Below are positions 11,316 through 23,107 of a DNA stretch of 64,000 nt, in pieces; positions within the stretch are counted from its first letter, which is position 1, and each line of letters opens with the position of its first letter. The translations under genes were made by a program, and so were the position numbers. The notes under the pieces were generated by a model. It did not search any database. It was given only the letters and a program-made list of their open reading frames with translations, and was not told the origin of the DNA. Source of the DNA: Macrosoma leucophasiata. Its lineage: Eukaryota; Arthropoda; Insecta; Lepidoptera; Hedylidae. The stretch is taken from assembly GCA_036365455.1 (NCBI GenBank), contig JAWQUS010000030.1, positions 6,448,001 to 6,512,000 on the forward strand. The letters run 5' to 3'.

Positions 11316-11484
11316 ATGTAATAATTACATGCGGGAAGCAACGTAACTTTCACTCATTTTAATATTGTTTTTTGTATAAGTATATAATGATGTATCATTT
11401 AATATTTATCTGATGATTTCATCATATGTATTAGCTGCAACTATATTTGCTTCCTTTTTTTTATTAAATGTGCTACAATCTATA

Positions 11485-11735
11485 CATATAAAAATCAGTT
11501 GCTGTTCGTTAGTCTCACTAAAACTCGAGAACGGCTGGACCGATTTAACTAATTCCGGCTTTGAATTATTTCGGGAAGCCCAGGGAAGGTTTAAAATGTA
11601 AGAAAATATTAAGAAATTGAAGGGGAATAGTAAAAAAACACATTTCATTTACCCATACAAATAGTCCGTATCTATCAAACCTTTGACACATTATTTCATT
11701 CTGAGGCAATACGAAGTTTGCCGGGTCAGCTAGTA
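11485..11735 (+). repeat. Dispersed repeat D ('aactcgagaacggctggac')
   Basis: Shares AAACTCGAGAACGGCTGGAC, GCCCAGGGAAGGTTTAAAA, TAGTCCGTATCTATCAAACC and GAGGCAATACGAAGTTTG with 30,277-30,755 in the same order. The two copies define a ~250-bp family ending near GGGTCAGCTAGTAT. No TIR or TSD found; class unknown. Confidence 0.6.
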
Positions 11736-11739
11736 TTAT

Positions 11740-12995
11740 ATATATAAGTACCTACGAAATAATTCACCTAGAATTCACATGTATTCAATAAATCTCGTAG
11801 GTATTTTCGGTCACTTTTAAAACCTGTAGCGGGTTTTAACAAGTCGGTGTTTACCTAAGCGTTGATAAAATCTTATTAACATAAACTGATTATTAAAGTC
11901 ATGATTGGTGTCCCCCAGCGGAAATCAGCTCTGAGCGAAACGATGTTCCGATGATAAAAATCGTCTGCCATCGTTTGATGTATCGTTGAGTTAATATTAT
12001 CTTATATTTTATCAAGCTAAGGTGACATTGTACCGTAATGGGTTCGATTTTCATTCTTAACTGACTTGTTTTAAAGTCAGTTAAGGCAGATATCTACCTA
12101 CTGGTTTTATTTGTTTTTATATGTAGCGTAGTTTCAGATTCTGGATTTTGAGGGTTTCGTTGTATGGATTTACTACTTTCTATACCCTCCTGAGTTCCAG
12201 AGTAACTTTTTTTCGAGATTTTTATTGAAATTTTTATAATATATTACTTAAAGAAGACTTAGTACAGGAAAAATAGTAAAAAAAATCCTGTGCTGGAAAT
12301 TCTAGATTTTGACTACGTCCTTTACAAAGGACAGCGGAATTGAATCGAGTTGTCCTTTGTATAGTACATAAAATAACTTCGTACAGATTGTAGGGATGTT
12401 AAGACATTTTAGAATAAATTAAAAGAAGTTAATTTCTATTTTCATTATTATTCATTATATACTCTTTAAAATCAACTAAAAACATACTTCTTTCTTGAGA
12501 AAATTACGACAAAATGACAAAATACTGTAATTTTCTTGTCATAACCAGTTTTCCGGCAGCGCCATTGTTTTTTATCATATTTTGGTAAATACGCAGCACT
12601 TTAAGTACAAGTACTTCGGTGCAAGTTCATGATACTCAATTTCACCATCATTTTCAGACTCGTCTTCACTGTCATGGATTAGTTTAGTGCCCAATTCGAT
12701 TTGTATTCATGCATTTTTGTACAATATAAGTTTTTTTGCATCTACCATTCTATACTGCAGCCAAGCGATGACAACACATAGGTCACGTAGATGTGACATT
12801 ACACGAATGGAACACTTTTTGGTACGACTGCGCGATGAACAAACTGAAAGCATCCGATCTGTGATGTCAACGCCCCCCATGGTTCCACTATACTTTTTAA
12901 TAACCTCTGGCGTTCTTACCTTCTCATATCTCTTATCTTTCTTCGACTAGTGCTCACATTCATCTACACTTTGATCATTGTAACAAGATTTTACT
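11740..12995. other. Spacer, no gene seen
   Basis: The 87-codon frame at 12,687-12,950 has no recognised domain and no neighbouring gene signals. No repeat boundaries were found. Confidence 0.4.
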
Positions 12996-12999
12996 AGTG

Positions 13000-13275
13000 G
13001 CAGTGTTGCAGTGCAGGAGCTTGAGGGCGTAGACACCACCGCATTACCTAATTTATCTGCCGCTAAATGGTACTGTTCAGCACTATTGTGTTTCGGTTAG
13101 ATGGTAATGTATGGCCCTGTAATAACTATCACAAAGACATAACAACATAGGTCTCAGGGGCGGCAACGCAACTGCATTTCCACCTCTAGTTTTGATGTAG
13201 ATATCTATAGGCTGCAGTCATCACTTAACATCAATGTGAGCTGCATGCTTATTTGTCACCTTCCTTACATAAAAA
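13000..13275 (-). mobile_element. SINE-B copy
   Basis: Nearly complete minus-strand copy, from ACTAGTGGCAGTGTTGCAG... (3' end) through CTATAGGCTGCAGTCATCAC to TTCCTTACATAAAAAAAC (5' end). Diverged at scattered positions but without large gaps. Confidence 0.75.
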
Positions 13276-14350
13276 AACGACATCAATAGAACTGGTTTGT
13301 TATCAAGCCACATCGTGATAGTCAATTTACCATCTTCTTTAACATTAACTTGACTGCTTGCTCTTGCTCATAATCGTTTTTTGGTACTTTATTTTTAATT
13401 ATTTGAATTGTTATACTAGTTCTAGGTTTCACTATCTCTTGGATTTAATCATCGCCGAATAAACTCCGGATCTTATTTGAAATCATCTCCAGAATAATCA
13501 AACTCGGTGCCTGCTTAGGCCCCGATGATATCAGCTTCCCTCAGTTCTAAAATCAAAAGAAAAATGTACTATGTACTGTATAAAGTACAGGAGGACACAG
13601 ATACAAATAAAATATAAATTGATTCTGTTGTACTTTATAACATAGCAATGAAAGGCAACGTTTCTGGGTAATTAAACGTTTTGAATAAAAAACAGTACAC
13701 TAAATTTCGAGATTGAACTAAAGTATAGTAAATTCACATAAAACATTAAATATTTAATTGTAAAATAATAAGATCGCATCCATCACCATTTTTGAAAAGA
13801 AAACAAATTGATTTTTGACAGTTGACCTCTAGAACATTATCCCTATAGGCCAATAGATGTTGCAAGTTGAATACTTCACTCGTTCAAAAACCGATACGTA
13901 CACAGTATTTTTTAATTTCTTATGTACTATGGAAAGTACAGATGTACCCAGGAGGATACATATTATAAAACAAAGTCAACCGTCGCGTCTGTCTGTCTGT
14001 TTTCCGTAAACTCAAAGACTACTGCGTGGATTTTCACACGATTTTCAACAACAGATAGAGTTTCATGAAGAAGGTTTGCGGAGGTGTCAGAAAAAAATCT
14101 AGCCAACTGGGTGCTTTCATCGAAGACGCTGCCTAAACCTTTTGAAATATAACTAAACAATGTACCTATGATCGAATATTTCCTCTTTGGTAGAGGAATT
14201 GAAAATCTCTAAAGATGTAGGTAAGCGAGGTAGTAGAACTGAGGGGAACTCAGTGACTTGCAACTAGTAAGTAAGTACACAAAGAGTAAATAAGCCTCAT
14301 ACACTATTTAGAAAAAATGCGTTATGCGTTTTAGTTCATCGCAATACAAG
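13276..14350. other. Spacer, no gene seen
   Basis: A 65-codon minus-strand frame at 13,963-14,160 has no recognisable domain; part of it (GTCTGTCTGTCTGTTTTCCG) is LINE-like. No supported gene. Confidence 0.4.
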
Positions 14351-14354
14351 TAGG

Positions 14355-14655
14355 AGTACTTTTTTTTTTTATGTAATTGAAGTGGTAAACAAGCATGCAG
14401 TTCACATTGATGTTAAGTGATGACTGCAGCCTATAGACACCCACACAATGACCAAGGTCAAAATGCAAATGCGTTACCACTCCTGAGGCCTAAGGTGTTA
14501 TGCCTGTGTGCCGGAAATTACAGGGCCGTACATTACCACCTGACCGGAACACGATAGTGCTGAACACTACCATTTAGCGGCAAGTAAATCAGGTAATGCG
14601 GTGGTGCCCACGCCCGCGAGCTCCGTCACTGGAGCTGTACCACCAGTAAAGTAGT
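14355..14655 (+). mobile_element. SINE-B copy, near complete
   Basis: Runs from TTTTTTATGTAATTGAAGTGG to GAGCTGTACCACCAGTAAAG with all family blocks in order: the ATGACTGCAGCCTATAGACA block, TGTGCCGGAAATTACAGGGC, CATTTAGCGGCAAGTAAATC and GTGGTGCCCACGCCCGCGAG. One of the better copies for defining the family. Confidence 0.8.
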
Positions 14656-15480
14656 AACCACTTATTCGTGCATGGTAACTTTTATAGGAACGTAACTTTT
14701 ACGATAGTAAAAAATGCGTCTGACTTCGACATTATTCGCTGTGTGAACGATGGCAGTGCCTACTAGTGGCCATAACTATTCAGAATTTGAGATTTGTCAA
14801 ATCGTGGCAACTAGACGTAGACTGAGTTACCTCTTCTCTATGTAAGTACGCAACCACAAAACGATTTTCGACTTGCGATCAATTTGAATTTCCCCACCAC
14901 CCACTTTGCACGTAGCGAATGCCTACCTACTTAGATTAAAACAGATTAACAGAAGTCGGTGCTGAATTAAGTTTTTTTCTTATGTCTGAATGTTGACAGA
15001 CAAGCAGACGGGCCACCTGATGGAAAGCGGTCACCGTCGCCTTCGAACATTTGCAACACCAGGGGAGTCCTGAAGGACTCTTTTGACGCCATTATACTTC
15101 TAAATATAAGAACATTGTAAAAAAGTGATCATTTAAATAAATTCAGGCATAACTTTCATTACAGTACCAAATACGAGAAGTCTACTAACCTTCGATGAAG
15201 TCAGATAATATTAAATTCATATCATTGTCATTGCTTCTGCGGACGGTTTCTATTAAATAGAAATTTACTAGAAAAAAAATCAATTAGCTAATATTTAATA
15301 CTTGATTATATATAATCTCCTATAGATATGTAGCATTGAGACATCAAAAATTTCAAAAATTGATCAAAATATAATCGAGGTACTTATTACGAAACTGTGA
15401 TAAGACCATGAAACAACGACTTACGAAAACTTAACTGCACCTACATACAAACATTTTGACCCACAAAAATTAGTATTCAC
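14656..15480. other. Spacer, no gene seen
   Basis: 14,990-15,080 (AGACGGGCCACCTGATGGAAAG..., CCAGGGGAGTC) looks like a repeat fragment seen widely in Lepidoptera. No coding exon recognised. Confidence 0.4.
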
Positions 15481-15670
15481 ACCACATTCCCTCAATTGAA
15501 CTCGGCCAGGAAAATAGTGATGTAGGCGTGCTCTCGCAACCCACGGGTAGTGTGGGCGCTTCTATTGGTCGGGTAAGCGCCAATCACGGCCGGAGGTAGA
15601 AATAGGCATGATGCGCTTTTCCACGCGTCGGAGAAAAGCTATCGGACTGAATTAGCCGCGGTTACCCTTT
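15480..15670. other. GC-rich block of unknown function
   Basis: The base composition (GTGTGGGCGCTTCTATTGG, CCAATCACGGCCGGAGG, CCACGCGTCGGAGAAAAGC) stands out from the AT-rich flanks. TATTGG and CCAATC are inverted CCAAT boxes about 15 bp apart. It matches no repeat family elsewhere in the window. It could be a regulatory island or an unfamiliar transposon piece. Confidence 0.3.
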
Positions 15671-15959
15671 GTTAGTGGTAATATACCGTGTAATTGTGTT
15701 TGGTTAGCATTCGTTAGGGTTTTGGTAGAGTTTGGGGTAACATTGTTTACTTTCAAATTAAGTTAGTTACGTTTATAATATTTGATTGTTTCCACTATCT
15801 ATGCAGGTTTCTTTTAACGCAGTGGGACTAAGGATGTAAAATTAAAATAAAACAACAAAACATACCGTACTTAAATGATTTACCTAATGTAATTCTTATT
15901 TATGCTTCAGTCATACAGCAGCAGTTAATTAATATAGGTAATTCACGTAATGTACTTCC

Positions 15960-16100
15960 CTGTAATTTCTGGCACAGAGGCATAACACCTTAGACCTCAG
16001 GAGTGTTAACGCATCTGCATTTCGACCTTGGTCTTTGTGTGGGTGTCCATACGCTGCAGTCATCACTTAACATCAATGTGAACTACATGCTTCAGCATCA
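15960..16100 (-). mobile_element. SINE-B fragment
   Basis: Minus-strand match from CCTGTAATTTCTGGCACAG to CAATGTGAACTACATGCTTC, i.e. the 5' ~140 bp of the family. The promoter-distal half is absent. Confidence 0.7.
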
Positions 16101-16652
16101 GTTATTTCAAAAGACATTTTCAGTGTCAGCGAAATCAGATACAAATATCACATCGTCACATAAAGATCACATTTTTTTCATAAATCCACGTAACCCAACC
16201 CTCTAATTATAGGCAAATAAAAAATGAAAGGGACGAAAGGGCCAAATCTCAACACAATTTTGCCCCAATGCCCCTCACAATACAATAACGTATAAAGTAT
16301 ACGAAACCAATGCATATTAAGCAATAACAATGAAAACACCTGTGATGTTTTTTGTTGCCGAAATATGTTTTTTTTCTGACCTAACTCATTTTACAATGCG
16401 TATTTTTTATTATCGGTTACGTGATAAAATCAATAAGAGTGTAAGTTTCAGACATAAAAATATTTTAACACAAAAAAAAGGTACCTACAATTTAAGGTTG
16501 TTAAAGTTTTATAAACAAGAGTAGGTATTTATCGAACCTGATTAAATAAATAATTTAAATATTAGTTAACAATATTTAAATTATTTAACAATTACGTAGT
16601 GCCATAGACGTCCCTGAACATTTAATTACCTACAGGGTGTATAAGAAAAGAC

Positions 16653-16964
16653 CTCAGTAGTGTAGTGGTAGCAGGCCACTACTATTACGCTGGAGGTCCT
16701 GGGTTCGATTCCCGGGTCGGGGACTATCAGAGATAACGGTTTAAAATCCTTTATCTCTGCTTCTATTGGGATTTTTCCATTTTCTGGAAGCTTCCCAGTA
16801 CCCCGGAGTTTGGTAATGTGCCCGGAGATGGCAACAGGTTCGCCACCTGTTACATGGGCCAAAACGTAACCGGCGAGTCGTGGGTGTTTGCATGTATGAT
16901 TGAATGCATGCATTTACCTCTGCCTACCCCTTCGGGGATTACAGGCGTGAAGTTACGAAGTTAC
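16653..16964 (+). mobile_element. SINE-A copy with 16-bp target-site duplication
   Basis: A full-length SINE-A: tRNA-like head (CTCAGTAGTGTAGTGGTAGC, B box GGTTCGATTCCCGGGT), body, and 3' end ACCCCTTCGGGGATTACAGG with short repeated tail GAAGTTACGAAGTTACG. It is flanked by the perfect 16-mer GTGTATAAGAAAAGAC at 16,637-16,652 and 16,965-16,980. The TSD proves retroposition and fixes both ends, so this copy defines the family in this window. Confidence 0.9.
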
Positions 16965-16997
16965 GTGTATAAGAAAAGACATTATGATACAGTAACT

Positions 16998-17432
16998 TTA
17001 ACACGTTCGCGGGCGGTACTATCTACGTGATTACTGCACCTGGAACACTACTAAATTTCATACATTGCCTATAGGCGTACTGTCACATGTACTCTGTGCG
17101 TAGGGCACCGCCAGCGCACACTACTCGACTGACGTATGAAAATACGACGCCCACGGCCGTAGTGTGCGTGTGGCGGGAAGCAAGAAATTACAGATGTGTG
17201 TGTGTGGTACTTTGTATAGAAGCGACTGTAGATTACGTGGTGACAGTACGAAAGTCTAAATTAACCGTGCGGTGACACTATACTATGCTCTTCCATTGAA
17301 TAGTATGAGAAATCGGACGGCGCAGGGCGTACTGGTTTTATACAAGTAAAAACCGTGACGTTGAGAGGCGTTCTGTCGCATCATTTTAAATAGCATGTAC
17401 GCCGGAGGGCGTACCGCCCGCGAACGTGTTAA
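16998..17432. mobile_element. piggyBac-like non-autonomous element (TTAA target)
   Basis: Perfect terminal inverted repeats of 18 bp (CACGTTCGCGGGCGGTAC and its complement) are flanked on both sides by TTAA (16,998-17,001 and 17,429-17,432), the target duplicated by piggyBac-superfamily transposases. The interior (~390 bp) has no transposase. Reading frames inside are short and unrecognised. The element lies directly behind the SINE-A target duplication. Confidence 0.8.
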
Positions 17433-17449
17433 TATGATACAGTCACTAT

Positions 17450-17560
17450 CAGAACTAGCACGGGAGGCGTGTCAGGACCGGGATATCTGACGTTCCACTT
17501 TCCCTCTGCCTACTCCGTAAGGGACTTGGGGTTGGCGTGAAAATACTATAATACATAATT
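17450..17560 (+). pseudogene. LINE-2 3'-end fragment
   Basis: GGCGTGTCAGGACCGGGATA..., CTCTGCCTACTCCGTAAGGG and GGCGTGAAAATAC repeat the C-terminus and tail of the LINE-2 family (compare 1,790-1,870 and 51,806-51,904). Only ~110 bp survive. Confidence 0.6.
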
Positions 17561-17574
17561 ACTGCATAATATCT

Positions 17575-17678
17575 GAATTTTGACCTCTGCTCTTTGTGTA
17601 GGTGTCTATAGGCTGCAGTCATCACTTAACATTAATGTGAACTGCGTGCTTGTTTGCCACTATCATTACATAAAAAGG
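17575..17678 (-). mobile_element. SINE-B 5' part, inverted against the next copy
   Basis: Minus-strand SINE-B from TTTTGACCTCTGCTC to CTATCATTACATAAAAA. It abuts a + strand SINE-B part that begins at 17,679, giving a fold-back join like that at 3,669-4,062. Confidence 0.65.
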
Positions 17679-18313
17679 TGTTATGCCTCTGCGCCTTGAA
17701 GACGAAAGTCTTTAACCAGTGCGTTTTACCGGTGATGACCTACGGTGCCGAGACGTGGTCTCTCACTATGGGTCTCGTACGAAAGCTCCAAGTCACTCAG
17801 CGGTCAATGGAAAGGGCTATGCTCGGCATTTCCCTACTGGATCGAATCAGAAATGAGGAGATCCGTAGGCGAACGAAAGTCGCTGACATAGCCAAGCAGA
17901 TTTCCAAGCTGAAGTGGCAATGGGCAGGGCACATAGCTCGGAGAACCGATAGCCGCTGGGGCAGAAAGGTTCTTGAGTGGAGACCACGTATCGGCAAACG
18001 CAACGTAGGACGTCCACCTGCAAGATGGACCGACGACCTGATCAAGGCTGCAGGTACCCGCTGGATGCACGTCGCTTCCGATCGGTTGGCATGGAGGTCC
18101 TTGGGGGAGGCCTATGTTCAGCAGTGGACGTCTTATGGCTGATATGATGATGCCTCTGCGCTGGAAATGTCAGGGCCGTACATCACCAACTAACCGGGAA
18201 CACGATAGTGTTGACCACTATTATTTAGCGGTCAGCACCTACGACTACATTAGGTAATGCAGTGGTGCCTACGCCCGCGTGCTCCGTCACGGAAGCTCTA
18301 CTACCAGTAAAAT
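17679..18313 (+). mobile_element. SINE-B copy split by an RTE-like LINE
   Basis: AGGTGTTATGCCTCTGCGCC at 17,678-17,695 and ATGCCTCTGCGCTGGAAATG... to CTCTACTACCAGTAAAATG at 18,150-18,313 are adjacent blocks of one SINE-B. The 455 bp between them is the LINE listed next. Confidence 0.75.
17695..18149 (+). pseudogene. 5'-truncated RTE-like LINE copy with 12-bp TSD
   Basis: Encodes the last ~150 residues of the same LINE as at 41,886-44,742: KVFNQCVLPVMTYGAETWSL, RNEEIRRRTKVADIA, KWQWAGHIARR, GRPPARWTDDL and the C-terminal WRSLGEAYVQQWTSYG. This region is downstream of the RT domain, and its reading frame is still open. The tail is GATATGATGATG. The 12-mer ATGCCTCTGCGC is duplicated exactly at 17,683-17,694 and 18,150-18,161, which proves insertion by target-primed reverse transcription into the SINE-B. 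No functional enzyme can be made from it. Confidence 0.9.
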
Positions 18314-18569
18314 GTTATCTATTGACTTTTATTTCCTTCACAGTCGTCATGTTACACCCATGTGAAGAGCATGCTTGTCTGCTACTTTTGATTCAAACTA
18401 AACAAAACATGCTTCACTCCAAATATTTAATTGGCTTCATATAGGTATAACTACAAAACCTGAGGCATGACTAATTTAATTTAACTACGTATTATTAAAT
18501 TTAATAAGTAGAATAACCAAAAGTAATTTGTAATAACTTTATAAGGCGTTGGGTAGTTATGAATCGAAA

Positions 18570-18840
18570 TTAATATCACCCTTCATGGGCAAGGCGGCCA
18601 TCCAGCAAAACTACGCAAATAGTGAAAACGAAAATGGCGTCATACGTCGCTGTCAATACGCGCCAAATGATATACGACGTGCGTAGCGAGCGAAAATTGC
18701 AAAATTGGAAGGAAAGTGGTTGGTTTAAAATGCAAATGGGTAAAAAAAATGTATGCAAAAAGCGCAAACGACGAGTTATACCGTGGGAGAACTGAGCAGG
18801 TGTACATTAGTGGAAAATGGCACGGCGCGGTGCACACGAC
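18570..18840. other. Non-repeat, CpG-bearing block with one proneural E box
   Basis: Contains GCAGGTG (18,796-18,802, an RCAGSTG proneural E box) and nearby CGTGGGAGA, one base short of a CSL core. GGCACGGCGCGGTGCACACG also lies here. Neither of the two short minus-strand frames has a known domain. Possibly regulatory; weak on its own. Confidence 0.25.
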
Positions 18841-21030
18841 ATCCAGTTTTTGCGCACATATTGATTTTTAATTAACACGCCTCGGTGGTATATCGCAAAA
18901 AAAGTGATCACGTAATCTGTTGACCAGAACGAATGTTGGCCTGTATTATTTGTAATAATATGACATTTGACCATCTTTATTATCTAATAAATTATCAAAC
19001 AGGTTTGTTAAAAACAAAAATATGACTTCTCTAATGATAAAGTTCTAGAAGCTAGAAGGCGTAGAAATCTCTACATTAATTTATTAATCTATGTGGCGCC
19101 AAAATGTACTGTTTAAGTTAGAAATAGTGTATGGGCTCGTAATTTCTTCTTCCTTCAACTTCGAAAGTGCAAGTAGAAAAACACTGAGAATATCCCAAAA
19201 AGAAATATCACAATAATATTTACCCCCTTACCTTAAGGATCAATAAGCGTACTACCTAACAACTGGTCCTACTAGATTGATGACAAAAAATATGATTTAT
19301 AGCCTTTTTATATCACGCTATAATCCCTACGATCGGAGCAAATACAAGTGAGCATTTACCACCTAGTATTTAGGTACCATCTTATAATGAACTTTTACGG
19401 TTTAGATGTTCGTTAGATACAGTTGTCTCTTACTGTCGTCATGGATGTTATAAAAAATAAATCGCACCTTGAAACAGATTTTTTACTAGCCCATATAACT
19501 TCGCCTCATAGGAACAGATCTATTATAAATCTTTGAAAAAAAAACAGTCAATTACCTTCATAGGATCAGTTTAAAGAAATATTGATAATAATTACCAAAT
19601 CATCAGTATTTTAAAAATAGACACAAGAAGCTTATAATTTAGTCATCTTATTAATTAATAGCGAATAAAAAAATACAAAAACATACAATAATAATTAAAA
19701 TAATCACCATGTTTGTTTAGTAAACAAAGTGCACGCTGAAAATAAACTGGTCACCGATGATAACATCGACGCATCTATAAAAACTTGTATCTTAATAATA
19801 ACAAAAGAGGTTTCATTACTGAAATGGGTATAGATTATAAAAACTGGCTATAATGATTATTTATACATAAAAAAAAATATTATCTCAAATGCCCTAGACT
19901 TGCTGGACGAGTCTCTTTAGTGCCTACTAATGATTTGTCACGACGCGCGACGTCGCACGCAGCGGTACGGCCAACGGTACCTTGCAATTTATTCATTCTA
20001 CTTATTTGGCCTACTAATATACAGCACTGGACAACTGGCTACAGTCCTGTTTCACCTTATTTTACTATTTGCTACTCGCAGTGCGTAAATGCGTGTATGA
20101 TCTTTTTATTTTCAATATAACGGGCCCACGTCTATAAATGTTACAATGCGTTTGTATTTTTATTGGATGTCACCTTTGAAAAGTCGTTTACTGTGTGCAT
20201 TTATATTGAAATTATCTTTATTGGTGTACTGCTGATAAAACGAAGGTCAGACAAAAGATATTAAATTTAATAAACAGTTAATTAAACTTTGGCTACGTGT
20301 TTTTAATTTTATTTGTTTTCTTTATCAGTCATATATTCTCGCCCTTGTTTTGTAAAATATAGCTGCAATAAAAAACCTTAGTTAGTTTCAAGGTATTATT
20401 AAGGGCTCAAATTGAAAATATTTAATTGAAATTAAAATTGAATGGTGCCTGGATTTTAGGCTTAATACGAGTATTTTTTTTTTCATGTAACTAACATAGA
20501 CTGCAAAAAATCTAGTATACCTACTACATGCCTACATTGTACGCTCGAGGCAAAAGAAACCATTGCACGCAGATTCATCCCTGGCCAATCTCTTCCGTCC
20601 ATAACCTACTGAAAATAAATAAATACATTTTTGGATTAACATAGACTAGGTATTTTTAGTCTATGAGTAGCACTTTTGCGCTCAAATATATTTTTATAGG
20701 AGCTGGCATTCCCTTTCTTATAAATGTACCTATCTCAGATTAAGTAAGAGATCTAAAATTACTTCTATTAATACAATATACCGAAATATATACATCATCG
20801 AAAATTAAATTCAAAATATTGAATTATAATATAATATATAGAATAACGACAATAAGTAAAATACATTACGATAAATACATAAGTATGATAGAATTTAAAG
20901 AATATAGGTACATAGAAGAAAAATAAATCTCTGTAGGTGTCAAATTATTTCTCAGGCTTACTTATTTTTACTTAGTATTAATTGCAAGAGCTGAAGTACA
21001 ATTTATTGTAAACTTTTTAGAATCATCTTA
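18841..21030. other. AT-rich spacer, no gene seen
   Basis: Only short frames (e.g. 19,920-20,120) without domains. No transposon end recognised over 2.2 kb. Confidence 0.4.
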
Positions 21031-21175
21031 CCCTATTATTCATTAACGTACATTAGATACGTTTTAGCTATAGAATCTTTGTCTTTGTCAGTTGCATTGT
21101 CAAATGTGCAGGATAGAAAAGGATAAAGCAGAGATTAGCAACACTTTAGCTAAAATACGTTTATGAATAAGAGGG
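21031..21175 (+). mobile_element. MITE-C (Harbinger-like, TTA target)
   Basis: A 145-bp element with terminal inverted repeats CCCTATTATTCATTAACGTA / ...CGTTTATGAATAAGAGGG, flanked by TTA on both sides (21,028-21,030 and 21,176-21,178). A 3-bp TTA/TWA duplication suits PIF/Harbinger elements. Two more copies (32,261 and 45,486) share the interior AGATACGTTTTAGCTAT and GCAGGATAGAAAA blocks. Confidence 0.75.
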
Positions 21176-21374
21176 TTAGTGTTTAGAATTGTCTTAATAC
21201 ATACATAGATACTTTAGATTCAGAGCAATATATTTATTTGGCAATATCTTAAAAAAAAACAACGTCACTTCTGGTTGCCACGAGTTGTAGCTTTAACCTA
21301 ACTTTCCATATACCTACCTACCTACCTAGATTGCGAATCTATTCACTGACTTTATTGCATAAAAAAGTCTCAAT

Positions 21375-21600
21375 TACTCAGTAGTCTGATGGTAACAGAC
21401 AACTGCTGCTATACTGGGTTGGATCCCTGATTCGCAAAGTAAAGCCATTGCGATTTTTCCATTTTCTGAAAATTTCTCTTTACCATACTCGGAGGTTGGT
21501 AATGTACCCGGATGGTGGATGTTTGTACGTATGCTCGAATGCATGGAATTTACATATGCCTGACCCTTGGAGTATAACAATCGTGAAGGTACGTTAAAAA
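21375..21600 (+). mobile_element. SINE-A copy, degraded
   Basis: ACTCAGTAGTCTGATGGTAAC (A-box region), GGATCCCTGATTCGC, GATTTTTCCATTTTCTG, GGTAATGTACCCGG and GAATGCATGGAATTTACAT follow the SINE-A order with many substitutions and a shortened middle. An old copy. Confidence 0.65.
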
Positions 21601-21689
21601 AAAATCACGTATTACGTTAACATTCCAGTAAATCTTAGATACGCTAAGTAGTACAGCTAAGATCGTGGCTCGCTTTTGACGCGTGACAT

Positions 21690-21905
21690 AAGATAAGCAC
21701 GTACACAAAGTCGGAAAGCTACTCTATCTATTTGTTATTTTGTACGTAATTTGTATGCAAGAAGAGGCGTGCGCGCACCCGACAACAACCGAGACGATCC
21801 GAAGGCGCCCGACCGTAGTCGTGGGAAAACGCGGCAGGTGTTACCGATCCGAAGCACTTCTTACTGAGTAAACACTCAGCGTATACAAAATTATAACCGC
21901 CTCGA
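21690..21905. promoter_or_regulatory. CpG-rich island with CSL site next to a proneural E box
   Basis: CGTGGGAAA at 21,820-21,828 is a full match to the Su(H) consensus. GCAGGTG at 21,834-21,840 is a full match to the proneural RCAGSTG box, five bases away. Drosophila E(spl)-complex genes combine exactly these two inputs (the S+A code: Notch through Su(H), and Achaete/Scute with Daughterless through the E box). The island matches no repeat. The target gene is not evident; the Bearded-like gene is 26 kb downstream. Confidence 0.5.
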
Positions 21906-22479
21906 AGCGTCTGTGTAAATGGAAAACATATTTTGTGTGTTTAATGATACTGCTCACTTTTTTGGTGCGACTCGGTTATCGGGCGACAGCTTTTTTTGCG
22001 ACGCTTTTGAGGTCTAAATGAAGCGTGTTTTATTTAAGTTGAATTTATTGAGTCACCCTTAATTGGTACGCTTAATTGAGGTGGTTTCTCTGAGATCGAT
22101 GCATGACCTTTTCCTGACTGAGCGTTTGTGAGTTGGGATGTATTTAGAGAAGAATATGTATTGCACACGTGTGATCTATCTAGCGATCTGCGCAGTACAA
22201 TTTTCTGTTTACTGCGCAAAATAAATACTGTTTAAACTCTGTTTGATATTGGCAGATAGGGAGACATAAATTGACCTTATATTATTATGTTTTTATTTCT
22301 TTAGCATACATATTTATGAGTTAATTTCTCAAACAGACTTTATTTAGCTTCTGTTTATTTAATAAAATATGGGCTGAATTAATGCAAGGGATATTGTAAC
22401 AATGGTTGAACTGTGAAGTTTCGATTATTTGCAATGTAATTGATAGGAATAGTAGAAACTGAGGTAGGTAAATAAATGA

Positions 22480-22708
22480 CACACAAATAATAAATAATAA
22501 TAAATAAAATACGCTTACACTCACAGCCCCACAGTAGGTATTAACCTGTGTCGTGGGTGGCGTTGTACACATACAACACATACACAAACACCCAGACCCG
22601 AAACAAATATCTGTAGGCCATACAAATATTTGTCCCGGTGCGGGGATCGAACCCGCGACCCTTCGAATCAAACGTTCATCTCACACCGCTAAACTAACCG
22701 GGTCGTCA
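22480..22708 (-). mobile_element. tRNA-headed SINE (third family)
   Basis: On the minus strand: GACCCGGTTAGTTTAGCGGTG (A-box region), GGTTCGATCCCCGCACCGGG (B box and acceptor complement), ACAAATATTTGTATGGCC, GGGTCTGGGTGTTTGTGTAT, then an AT-rich end (ATTATTTATTATTT). This is a common lepidopteran SINE arrangement. No TSD located. It is a SINE and not a functional tRNA gene, because the body continues past the acceptor. Confidence 0.7.
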
Positions 22709-23107
22709 TAAAGAAATGTAGGTACCAAATTGCACGCTCTCTTTTTTATCCGTGGTAACAGGATTGCCACGTTTGATATGCAAATGTATTAATTTGCAAA
22801 TTACGTTTAACTGCTTTTCAGTATCTTCATGCATTATCAGAACACAAAAAAAAACTTTTGTTTAAGCAACTAAATTAAAATTAATTAACAAAACAACATT
22901 TGTTGTGACTTTTTGCTCAATTTTGTCGATGTACAATAAGTAATAACGTGGTTATGTTTAACTGTATTTTAAGTACACAAATATACTTTTGTGATACATA
23001 ATAATGTATCTACTTACCTTTTAAAAATAAAGCGCACTTACACAATTTGTAAGAACATCAATAATATTCACTAATTTCTGGGCTCTCCTAAATTAAACGA
23101 TCGTTTG

